Notes under the pieces: model-generated
The model's database searches: none
What the model was told of the DNA's origin: nothing
Seen by the model: only the letters and a program-made list of their open reading frames with translations
In this document: piece by piece, positions 62,301 through 64,000 of the stretch
How the letters are laid out: every line of letters begins with the position of its first letter
Numbering within the stretch: position 1 is the first letter of the stretch
NCBI GenBank assembly: GCA_029339505.1
Contig: JAQISU010000096.1
Coordinates: forward strand, 1,292,501-1,356,500
Reading direction: 5' to 3'
DNA length: 64,000 nucleotides
From: Unio delphinus
Lineage: Eukaryota; Mollusca; Bivalvia; Unionida; Unionidae
Made by a program: the position numbers and the translations under genes

Positions 62301-62962
62301 TCTTGAAAGACCACCCCTTCTGCCAAAACATTATGGTCTCTCATGACAGGTGATAACACTATATAATCAATAAATATGTGTGTGAAGAACCTGGTCCCTC
62401 AAGACATGTGGTCTCTTATAGCAGTGGTCTCTCAAGACAGGTCTTACAATACATTGTGAAGTGCTTAAAAGTGTTGTCTATAATGACAGCTGTCTTTTGT
62501 ATGGAGTTTTATCCATTGATGCAGGTGTCATTGTAATTGTAACAGTAATAACTACCATAAGCTTTATTATGAAATCATCACCGTTTGTGTCTGTTATGCT
62601 TATTATTTTATAATACTGTGTGAAGTTTCATGACTTATGAAAGCATTGGTATCTTTAAAAGTTTATTGTGACTTTTTAAAGCATTGGTATCTTGGACAGT
62701 TTATTGTGACTTTTCAAAGTATTATTATCTTAAACATCTTATTGTGACTTTGACCATTGCAAGTATTGACACTTTGACTAGTCATTTAGTGCACTGCATT
62801 TTGTAGATTAGTTAGAGTTATTTGCTCTTGATTATGTACAACCTGTATATACTTCGCAGTATGTTGGCCCAGAAGTTGAACATGTCACCTGATGATGCTG
62901 AACGCTGGATTGTTAACCTGATCCGGAATGCTCGACTTGACGCTAAGATAGACTCCAAACTG
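13195..62962 (+). CDS. EIF3E: Eukaryotic translation initiation factor 3 subunit E (3' end outside window)
   Basis: Eleven exons: 13195-13284, 24739-24856, 26280-26397, 29156-29198, 33051-33155, 34447-34572, 35118-35242, 37639-37759, 47051-47152, 50661-50770, 62860-62962. They total 1161 nt or 387 codons, every junction is GT-AG, and the frame is kept throughout. The product aligns along its length with animal eIF3e (about 445 aa). It opens '[18 protein letters not shown]', has the N-terminal eIF3e region in exons 1-5 and the PCI domain across about exons 7-11. The last ~58 residues are off the right edge. eIF3e is a PCI subunit of the eIF3 octamer that helps load mRNA on the 40S subunit. Residues near 268 carry a two-residue deletion relative to human. 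The gene spans at least 50 kb, mostly transposon-filled intron. Confidence 0.96.
13823..13880. repeat. (AT)n microsatellite
   Basis: About 29 uninterrupted TA dinucleotides, 110 bp upstream of the transposon's left target duplication. Confidence 0.95.
13982..13989. repeat. Left copy of 8-bp target-site duplication
   Basis: GGTAGCAG immediately outside the left inverted repeat; an identical octamer lies directly outside the right inverted repeat at 19442-19449. Confidence 0.9.
13990..14299. repeat. Left terminal inverted repeat (310 bp)
   Basis: Reverse complement of 19132-19441 at 309 of 310 positions by direct reading (the one difference is 'ctatct' versus 'ctatat'). Ends 'cggagtgaatg' on the inside. 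Confidence 0.95.
14634..16007 (+). CDS. PIF1-family DNA helicase in transposon
   Basis: The ATG at 14634 gives 457 aa with no internal stop; an upstream TTG adds seven residues and is unlikely to be used. Superfamily 1B motifs appear in order: Walker A GQSGTGKS at 22-29, motif Ia region 'TGTTGIAA' then 'TVHSWSGIG', Walker B 'LIIDE' with D106-E107, and motif [12 protein letters not shown] at 142-150. Then come the PIF1-type 'EVIRQ' segment, motif V '[11 protein letters not shown]' and motif VI '[11 protein letters not shown]'. The tail is acidic ([10 protein letters not shown]). PIF1 enzymes unwind DNA 5'-3' using ATP and act in replication, repair and some rolling-circle elements. The protein is helicase core only: no Rep, nuclease or OTU domain. 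The stop lies inside the first minisatellite unit. The family call is firm; a role in transposition is inferred from position. Confidence 0.93.
   Translation: MNKAQLFAVEKAVEGHNIILLGQSGTGKSFVVKEIPKKLSGAGKNVSVTGTTGIAALNVKGCTVHSWSGIGDGRYDSDELCRKLLTDEHFDSYKQNILKADCLIIDEISMLSLKHFEQIEYVCRMIKHKDLYFGGIQVIASGDFFQLPPVPDPLTSDSGEYCFKSTIFAMVFGHKIVLDEVIRQDELDFIKAINDVSKGEIPEDTKNLILRLQRPLPPGDDPIRLCGRNFDCDIYNACKLMEMDGVSKCYQSIDEDDNKWCNKVCVPKLLHLKIGCPVMLVKNISSALVNGLQGKVVAMKEDSVTVDFENNLVQLGRETFTVYSSIDKKIVATRKQIPLILAFSITIHKAQGLTLDRVEVDASNIFAPGQLGVAMGRTRNKKGLRIISFNSNSVIPQRSRIYEFYNTSFVQFDSSLECCRHSVSLLKNLNFDFDYETGSDSDNSDFSDGKILVLSVL
16004..16835. repeat. Two-family minisatellite between the transposon's convergent ORFs
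   Basis: Units of about 73-78 bp. The first block (about 16003-16290) repeats 'cagtattatgatgaacaaatac...gtattcagtttgt'. The second block (about 16420-16835) repeats 'ccagaattatgatgaatgac...ttgagttag', and the two blocks share 'attatgatgaa' and 'attgtga' positions. The helicase stop codon and the last ~18 codons and stop of the transposase ORF are made from this array. Confidence 0.9.
16767..17984 (-). pseudogene. P-element-type transposase, truncated
   Basis: The frame is open from 17984 (after a stop at 17987) to 16767, about 405 codons. No ATG is near its start, so an upstream exon is missing or unseen. The N-terminal half has a CxxC-type cluster ('CKRCIMC'). The C-terminal half matches the N-terminal part of the P/THAP9 RNase H-like domain. 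It has the Trp-bearing '[10 protein letters not shown]', '[12 protein letters not shown]' and '[10 protein letters not shown]' segments, then 'GGLILDEMS', where D is the expected first catalytic acidic residue. Right after DEMS the protein runs into minisatellite sequence and stops, so the GTP-binding insertion and the remaining catalytic acids are absent. No THAP zinc finger was found upstream within the element. Superfamily call moderately strong; activity not expected. Confidence 0.75.
18674..18769. repeat. Internal palindrome built from two terminal-repeat tips
   Basis: Starts CACAGGCACTTGATTC and ends GAATCAAGTGTCTGTG. Each ~45-bp arm matches the outermost 45 bp of the transposon's TIRs with a few changes. 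No 8-bp duplication is seen around it. Could be a TIR-only MITE nested in the element or a rearranged end. Confidence 0.85.
19132..19441. repeat. Right terminal inverted repeat (310 bp)
   Basis: Inverted partner of 13990-14299, one mismatch; ends ...AAGTGCCTGTG at 19441. Confidence 0.95.
19442..19449. repeat. Right copy of 8-bp target-site duplication
   Basis: GGTAGCAG directly abutting the right TIR, identical to 13982-13989. Confidence 0.9.
19450..20570 (-). pseudogene. Decayed non-LTR retrotransposon (LINE) reverse transcriptase
   Basis: Minus-strand translation gives RT-family stretches in broken frames. The linker '[20 protein letters not shown]' lies at about 20020-20090, and '[19 protein letters not shown]' then '[10 protein letters not shown]' at about 19740-19890. 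These match the fingers region of the LINE RTs often annotated as endonuclease-reverse transcriptase in invertebrates. Several frameshifts and stops; the catalytic YxDD part is not present. Clade uncertain (RTE-like is one option). Confidence 0.7.
21901..21991. repeat. (GT)n(AT)n microsatellite
   Basis: A short GT run followed by about 38 AT units; adjacent to the left edge of the hAT-like MITE. Confidence 0.95.
22006..22566. mobile_element. hAT-like MITE, copy 1
   Basis: The right end, read on the minus strand, is CAGGGCTCAAAATTAGCGG, a typical hAT terminus. The left end, 'actcaaatttctttgtagcc', appears to be the eroded partner. It is rich in 'ctagtcc' words near both ends. A longer relative lies at 47380-48142. 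No transposase is encoded. Confidence 0.6.
24183..24238. repeat. (AT)n microsatellite
   Basis: About 28 uninterrupted AT units, 500 bp before EIF3E exon 2. Confidence 0.95.
24739..24856 (+). CDS. EIF3E: EIF3E exon 2
   Basis: Acceptor 'attgtag', opens '[19 protein letters not shown]', ends AACA|gtaagt in phase 1. Confidence 0.95.
24897..24915 (+). repeat. Poly(G) tract (19 G)
   Basis: Uninterrupted G19 on the coding strand just inside the donor side of intron 2; could form a quadruplex in the pre-mRNA. Confidence 0.9.
25695..25985 (+). mobile_element. SINE family 2
   Basis: tRNA-like head 'ggtggccttgtggttagag', B-box-like 'cacgggtttgaaag', body 'gttaggactggtcggcctg' and 'tgtcaggataatgtgac', tail 'aaaaatccaaatcacatac' running into (CA)n. 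Confidence 0.75.
26280..26397 (+). CDS. EIF3E: EIF3E exon 3
   Basis: Acceptor 'ttcatcag'; encodes '[17 protein letters not shown]' through 'EVIRQMQSS', ends TCAAG|gtttga in phase 2. Confidence 0.94.
27700..28010. repeat. Degenerate ~120-bp dispersed repeat
   Basis: Two or more units share 'aaatggtat...ccaatatgaccatcattgcagcca..cttgaaaatctg'. The same phrasing recurs as an array at 35580-36220. Confidence 0.5.
28392..28871. mobile_element. MITE with 33-bp TIRs ('ACCGTATTTTC' family)
   Basis: Ends are inverted complements starting ATAACTACCGTATTTTC and continuing through 'CTATAAGTCAAT' with two mismatches. The interior has paired words 'tatactccgaat' and 'tatactcggaat' but no ORF. Related TIR-only palindrome at 8178-8231. 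Confidence 0.8.
29156..29198 (+). CDS. EIF3E: EIF3E exon 4 (43 bp)
   Basis: Short exon between 'atttcag' and GAT|gtaagt; encodes '[14 protein letters not shown]' after the split Arg codon. Confidence 0.92.
29275..30720. repeat. Degenerate ~160-170-bp tandem array
   Basis: At least seven diverged units share the order 'cttccttctctaaa..tt', 'tttgagattaaggattgaaa', 'tatacatcatcatt', 'tgtgccacatttgtgg' and 'aaggtcatggctcaatattt'. Unit boundaries are blurred, which suggests age. No coding frame runs through it. Confidence 0.7.
30831..32674 (+). pseudogene. LINE ORF2 reverse transcriptase, frameshifted
   Basis: RT blocks appear in order: '[13 protein letters not shown]'-type linker, '[11 protein letters not shown]', '[17 protein letters not shown]', '[16 protein letters not shown]' and the catalytic YADD at 31871-31882. 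The C-terminal domain holds 'LDYCNSIL' and '[11 protein letters not shown]'. A frameshift/stop at about 31418 breaks the fingers. A second pair of compensating shifts at about 32098 and 32185 leaves '[18 protein letters not shown]' readable only in another frame. No endonuclease domain is present. Confidence 0.88.
32871..32932 (+). repeat. (TTA)n tail of the LINE
   Basis: About 19 TTA/ATT units with one interruption, directly after the LINE 3' terminal motif. Confidence 0.9.
33051..33155 (+). CDS. EIF3E: EIF3E exon 5
   Basis: Acceptor 'atacag'; encodes '[18 protein letters not shown]', nearly invariant in animal eIF3e; ends TTG|gtgagt in phase 0. Confidence 0.96.
33156..34446 (+). other. EIF3E intron 5
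   Basis: Contains a family 3 SINE at 33670-33900. The rest shows nothing recognisable. Confidence 0.8.
33670..33900 (+). mobile_element. SINE family 3 (tRNA-derived)
   Basis: The head 'gctgtgatagctcagttggtagag' is a good A-box half of a tRNA, with 'gggtcacagatgtgatacctg' in place of the B box. The body ends near 'agctctactcatctatgagc'. Only copy seen in the window. The acceptor stem does not pair, so it is not a tRNA gene. Confidence 0.6.
34447..34572 (+). CDS. EIF3E: EIF3E exon 6
   Basis: Acceptor 'catgcag'; encodes '[19 protein letters not shown]'; ends AAT|gttagt in phase 0. Confidence 0.95.
34573..35117 (+). other. EIF3E intron 6
   Basis: 545 bp, AT-rich; nothing recognisable. Confidence 0.8.
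35118..35242 (+). CDS. EIF3E: EIF3E exon 7
   Basis: Acceptor 'gttgcag'; encodes '[20 protein letters not shown]'; ends CAGCT|gtaagg in phase 2. Confidence 0.95.
35580..36220. repeat. Degenerate ~130-bp tandem array
   Basis: Five diverged units share 'aactgaaaatggtgccaatctgac', 'tccaatatggctg', 'cacagtagccat' and 'ttgaaaatctg'. Related sequence at 27700-28010 and around 50100-50300. Confidence 0.65.
36475..37060 (+). pseudogene. piggyBac-like transposase remnant
   Basis: Broken frames carry '[18 protein letters not shown]', then '[17 protein letters not shown]' and 'LKKIKPLL', with 'VYSPDMNL' just beyond. Their order and spacing resemble the N-terminal half of PGBD4-type piggyBac transposases. 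Multiple stops. The acidic leader '[12 protein letters not shown]' would fit the usual acidic N-terminus. No TIRs were found. Confidence 0.5.
37639..37759 (+). CDS. EIF3E: EIF3E exon 8
   Basis: Acceptor 'ttttcag'; encodes '[20 protein letters not shown]' and '[11 protein letters not shown]'; two residues shorter than human after 'ITNK'; ends CAG|gtacaa in phase 0. Confidence 0.95.
38270..38347 (+). mobile_element. SINE family 1, 5' half interrupted by DIRS copy 1
   Basis: 'ctctgccaatgcgggtatgtg' through 'cttgccagtagcttc' and 'ggttcttgctgggggtttt' is the middle of the SINE. The sequence resumes at 45091 with 'cctggttcgtcctcc' and the SINE tail. Confidence 0.8.
38370..38530. repeat. DIRS copy 1 left inverted terminal repeat
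   Basis: Inverted partner of 44884-45048; contains 'gcctgctacctcgcg', 'gacgaaaattcgtc' and 'ccgttaggtgtcgct'. It is 3 bp shorter at 'cgctttag' than the right arm ('cgcttctttag'). Confidence 0.9.
38755..39300 (+). repeat. DIRS copy 1 leader repeats (~180 bp, about 3-4 units)
   Basis: Each unit runs from 'cactcaataatttcgctt'-like sequence through 'ttcttt.cgtttcagtagac' to 'atttaatggcgga' and 'gtagtcacgaattcac'. Each has a pyrimidine tract plus CAG resembling a splice acceptor. Unit starts fall near 38757, 38938 and 39117, with a diverged fourth at 39290. Copy 2 has one more. Confidence 0.85.
39352..41585 (+). pseudogene. DIRS copy 1 Gag-like ORF, broken
   Basis: The N-terminal segment '[19 protein letters not shown]' is followed by six 27-residue repeats ([20 protein letters not shown]...), then two copies of a larger module. 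Each module has '[13 protein letters not shown]', a '[20 protein letters not shown]' segment and 'LPEQDF'. The second module ends at 41585. A frame change at about 40125 separates the repeat block from the first module, and a stop follows at 40553. Position and composition suggest Gag; no zinc knuckle is visible. Confidence 0.6.
41586..43530 (+). pseudogene. DIRS copy 1 reverse transcriptase-RNase H, broken
   Basis: RT core at about 42128-42260: '[12 protein letters not shown]' and catalytic 'VYLDD', with a stop just before the Tyr. RNase H at about 42741-43095 shows '[10 protein letters not shown]', '[10 protein letters not shown]', 'MSDNIVVV' and '[15 protein letters not shown]'. The DIRS connection region follows in the next frame: '[10 protein letters not shown]', '[10 protein letters not shown]', '[11 protein letters not shown]'. 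These are the DIRS-class versions, not Gypsy. At least four inactivating stops or shifts are shared with copy 2. Confidence 0.85.
43531..44540 (+). pseudogene. DIRS copy 1 tyrosine recombinase, broken
   Basis: The N-terminal SAM-like part is '[19 protein letters not shown]'. A stop at 43792 and an A-rich insertion (about 43824-43841) follow. The catalytic part resumes at 43964 with '[15 protein letters not shown]', whose Arg is the expected first catalytic residue, then '[12 protein letters not shown]'. The C-terminal portion is in other frames, e.g. '[16 protein letters not shown]'. Not functional as it stands. Confidence 0.8.
44728..44821. repeat. DIRS copy 1 internal complementary region
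   Basis: The first part is the complement of the left tip ('gggaacgtattcaaagg'), and the second is the complement of the right tip ('agcaaattttttagtaaa' to 'gagaatacttaccc'). In DIRS replication models this region templates completion of both ends through a circular intermediate. Confidence 0.92.
44884..45048. repeat. DIRS copy 1 right inverted terminal repeat
   Basis: Inverted partner of 38370-38530; followed by the right-specific tip to 45090. Confidence 0.9.
45091..45183 (+). mobile_element. SINE family 1, 3' half after DIRS copy 1
   Basis: 'cctggttcgtcctccctcaa', 'ggctgctatatataacc', 'gcactgagaaatgtcattaacc' and an AAC-rich tail continue the SINE broken at 38347. Confidence 0.75.
45175..45333. 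mobile_element. Foldback repeat family, copy C (reverse orientation)
   Basis: Complement matches 8851-9022: ends 'gagtccaactacaaactgc', with internal 'agacccagatctgct' and 'catgcat' words. Abuts the SINE tail. Confidence 0.6.
46390..46690 (+). mobile_element. SINE family 2
   Basis: Head 'ctctggtggtccaagtggtaag', B-box-like 'aggtcacaggttcgagc', body 'gttatgactggtgtgtcagg', tail 'aaaaattcaaatcacac'. Confidence 0.72.
47051..47152 (+). CDS. EIF3E: EIF3E exon 9
   Basis: Acceptor 'taccag'; encodes '[20 protein letters not shown]'; ends AGT|gtaagt in phase 0. Confidence 0.96.
47268..47372. repeat. (TTA)n microsatellite
   Basis: About 30 TTA/ATT units, imperfect at the left; abuts the hAT-like MITE. 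No LINE 3' end precedes it. Confidence 0.92.
47380..48142. mobile_element. hAT-like MITE, copy 2
   Basis: Left 'caatttctttgtggccagaagg' and right 'ttactagccc' ... 'ttttgagccctg' match copy 1 at 22006-22566. The minus-strand terminus is CAGGGCTCAAAAGTAG. No transposase ORF. Confidence 0.58.
48360..48930. repeat. Degenerate ~170-bp tandem repeat
   Basis: Three diverged units share 'aactttata.atgg', 'ttgcatttgagac', 'tgttaattct', 'aaaggtcaaggt' and 'gaaggaa' words. Confidence 0.55.
49386..49577 (+). mobile_element. SINE family 1, 5'-truncated
   Basis: Starts at 'ctctgtctgcgtgggttctag' (B-box part) and runs through 'gagaaagcttgccagtagctt' and 'gggttttcctgggttcttcc' to a 'ttgcactaaaccc' tail with AAC repeats. 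The A-box half is missing. Confidence 0.8.
49790..49962 (+). mobile_element. SINE family 1, 5'-truncated
   Basis: Second copy 400 bp after the first: 'ggtctgtgtgggttcaagtct', 'gagaaagcttgccagtagc', tail 'ggtgtaaaacctaaa'. Confidence 0.72.
50661..50770 (+). CDS. EIF3E: EIF3E exon 10
   Basis: Acceptor 'tttgaag'; encodes '[20 protein letters not shown]'; ends ATCAA|gtgagt in phase 2. Confidence 0.95.
50880..52340. repeat. Degenerate tandem repeats
   Basis: 50880-51680 repeats 'actgaacagaattttaccaaat' and 'cattcttgcattta' themes. 51980-52340 has two clearer ~160-bp units sharing 'gattttgatcaa', 'gggcttatat', 'aagatac' and 'tgcatctgattggctgagctt'. Confidence 0.55.
52685..53240. repeat. Minisatellite, ~46-bp unit with higher-order pairing
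   Basis: About 12 units alternate between 'gaatccagtcatattgattcatggtcaaatacac' and 'gaatccagttggcttgatgctcggtcaaatacac' types, with 'agtctattt', 'agcctgttt' or 'attctattt' joints. The alternation gives a ~92-bp higher-order unit. Confidence 0.9.
53245..53380 (-). mobile_element. SINE family 1, 5' half, at the end of the minisatellite
   Basis: Minus orientation: head complement 'gaccactctgccactcagggcccc' ends near 53380, body 'gaagctactggcaagctttct' at the left. The junction with the minisatellite falls inside 'gattcatgagaag'. Confidence 0.78.
53560..54290. repeat. Minisatellite, ~39-bp unit
   Basis: About 18 units of 'ctaaagccattccatcaggtcagccacttgggctctgt'-type sequence, here seen in pieces. 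A homogenised central block (about 53820-54010) uses the variant 'cccattcaagcaggtcagcc'. Units diverge toward both edges. Confidence 0.9.
54555..54812 (+). mobile_element. SINE family 1, full length
   Basis: Head 'aggggcccagagtggctgatt', body 'aagcttggcagtagcttg' and 'ggggttttcctgggttcttcc', tail 'ttacgttaaaccc' with AAC/AAT repeats. Best plus-strand full-length copy in the window. Confidence 0.8.
55050..55215. repeat. DIRS copy 2 left inverted terminal repeat
   Basis: Inverted partner of 62001-62165. It reads 'cccttgtcacccgttagg' where copy 1 reads 'cccttgccgcccgttagg'. Confidence 0.88.
55436..56165 (+). repeat. DIRS copy 2 leader repeats (~180 bp, about 4-5 units)
   Basis: Unit starts near 55438, 55620, 55800 and 55979, with a diverged one at about 56150. 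Each contains an acceptor-like 'cgtttcagtagac'. Confidence 0.85.
56215..58689 (+). pseudogene. DIRS copy 2 Gag-like ORF, broken
   Basis: An ATG at 56215 opens 349 codons with nine 27-residue repeats, stopping at 57264 just after the repeat block. The first downstream module is readable only in the +1 frame (ending 57667). The second module is open from 57871 to 58689. The same breaks occur in copy 1. The 81-bp unit carries no stop in several frames on either strand, so long overlapping ORFs here are not evidence of coding. Confidence 0.6.
58690..60634 (+). pseudogene. DIRS copy 2 reverse transcriptase-RNase H, broken
   Basis: 'PFGLN' and 'YLDD' RT blocks lie at about 59235-59365 and RNase H at about 59845-60200. 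The connection domain ('[11 protein letters not shown]') follows from 60131 in a shifted frame. Stops coincide with those of copy 1. Confidence 0.85.
60635..61657 (+). pseudogene. DIRS copy 2 tyrosine recombinase, broken
   Basis: Same two-part structure as copy 1, with the catalytic 'ACRVSELH' at about 61105. The A-rich insertion is longer here (about 60927-60959) and interrupted by two C residues. Confidence 0.8.
61845..61938. repeat. DIRS copy 2 internal complementary region
   Basis: Same 94-bp join of complements of both element tips as at 44728-44821. Confidence 0.92.
62001..62165. repeat. DIRS copy 2 right inverted terminal repeat
   Basis: Inverted partner of 55050-55215; the right-specific tip continues to 62207. 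Confidence 0.88.
62860..62962 (+). CDS. EIF3E: EIF3E exon 11 (last in window)
   Basis: Acceptor 'ttcgcag'; encodes '[20 protein letters not shown]' and 'LDAKIDSKL' of the PCI winged helix; ends CTG|gtgagt in phase 0. Confidence 0.95.
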
Positions 62963-64000
62963 GTGAGTTAATACCAAGTTAAAAAAGAGAGTATTCATAA
63001 GAAATTGTGCCCTTTTTAGTGCAGTCTTTTGGCAATTATTCACGATAAATTTTGAAAAGGATCATATGAACGCTGCATAATAAAAGGCACACAAAAATTG
63101 CTGTCTACATTGTTTGCTGTGTGTTCTTTGTCTTGAGTGTTAGGCAAGTCCACAATGTCATTCAGATGCATGATTTTATCACTTGTAATGCAGCAAGCCT
63201 TTCATTGATCACAGTTGCTTCCTGGTTTGGTAGAGCTCTTAAGCTTATTTGGTACTAATTCGATTCCTATAGTAAACATAAGGAAACACCATAATATTGA
63301 AGATTCAGTATTGCCCAGTTTCTAAATAATCAGAACAATGCCTGTTTCTCACAGCATTGAACAATCCTGAATGTTTCTGTGTTGATAAAACATTGTGTTG
63401 ATAAAACCATGTGATCCACAGGGTTTCTTAAAAATACATGCGTTTAAAACTTATCCATTCCATAGCTAAGGGATTAACTGCTATGTTCCTTATTAGTTTA
63501 TTTTAAAAAAAACTGATAGTGCATCACCATAAAGTTTTCTCCATCTAATTTCTGTTAGTGATAGGATTAGCTTTTGAAAAAATAATTTTATTCATTTTTA
63601 CTTCATCATACCTGTCATACTTTTGGCATAATCATCATGCTTTTGATTTCCTCACCAATTATGTTTTACACTCAGCTTTATATGGAGTATTCTTCTGTTA
63701 CATTAAGCAAAAAATAAAGCAATGAAAAAGTGGTTATCATTTTTCTTATCATCTCTTTAATCTCACAAATCGTGTAAAGAATATTCAGAAACAGAACACT
63801 GCTGTGTAAATATAATGTACCATCAGAATAAAAATTATTGATGTCAATCATGACAATGTCATGACTCCATTGTGCGCGTGGGACTATGGGCTCCTCACCT
63901 ACTTCAAAATCACTTGCATCTAGTGATATTGGGCTAACAAGCCTAACATGAATATCTGAATCGATTTCTAAAATTGATTCATTAAGTCCTTCTATATTGC
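62963..64000 (+). other. EIF3E intron 11 (partial)
   Basis: AT-rich intron running off the right edge; no repeat or gene recognised. The expected final exon, beginning with the 'GHVVMG' region in orthologues, is not in the window. Confidence 0.8.

Larger units (their letters stand above)
50771..62859 (+). other. EIF3E intron 10 (12 kb)
   Basis: Holds degenerate repeats (50880-52340), two minisatellites, two SINEs and DIRS copy 2. 62208-62859 has a short repeat of 'ggtctctcaagacaggt' words and otherwise nothing nameable. Confidence 0.85.

Overview
The window is nuclear DNA of an animal, most likely a lophotrochozoan and probably a mollusc. It is AT-rich, has compact GT-AG exons in large introns, and is loaded with tRNA-derived SINEs, MITEs, microsatellites and several classes of autonomous-type transposons. 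No bacterial or organellar genes, CRISPR arrays, rRNA or credible functional tRNA genes are seen. The taxon call is an inference from protein similarity and repeat style.

Two cellular genes lie head to head. RNF146 (poly-ADP-ribose-directed RING/WWE ubiquitin ligase) is on the minus strand, with two coding exons at 12682-12454 and 3571-2730. EIF3E (translation initiation factor 3 subunit e/INT6) starts at 13195 on the plus strand. Eleven exons can be placed with consistent reading phase up to 62962, giving 387 codons; the last ~58 codons lie beyond the window. About 510 bp separate the two start codons, so a shared bidirectional promoter is likely.

EIF3E introns hold nearly everything else. 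Intron 1 carries a complete 5452-bp DNA transposon (13990-19441) with 310-bp inverted repeats that differ at one base and a perfect 8-bp target duplication. Inside it are an intact PIF1-family helicase ORF and, converging on it, a truncated P-element-type (RNase H-like) transposase. A two-family minisatellite separates the two ends. I do not know of a described P-superfamily element that carries a PIF1 helicase, and this is the main candidate for a new system. Intron 1 also holds a degraded minus-strand LINE and a hAT-type MITE. Intron 4 holds a 170-bp degenerate tandem array and a 5'-truncated Jockey/Nimb-like LINE.

Introns 8 and 10 each contain a DIRS-type tyrosine-recombinase retrotransposon (38348-45090 and 55030-62207) in the same orientation. 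Both show the diagnostic DIRS layout: inverted terminal repeats plus an internal complementary region matching both tips. They share the same disabled reading frames, so the source was already defective when it spread. Copy 1 interrupts a SINE. Remaining introns contain SINEs of three families, foldback MITEs and minisatellites.
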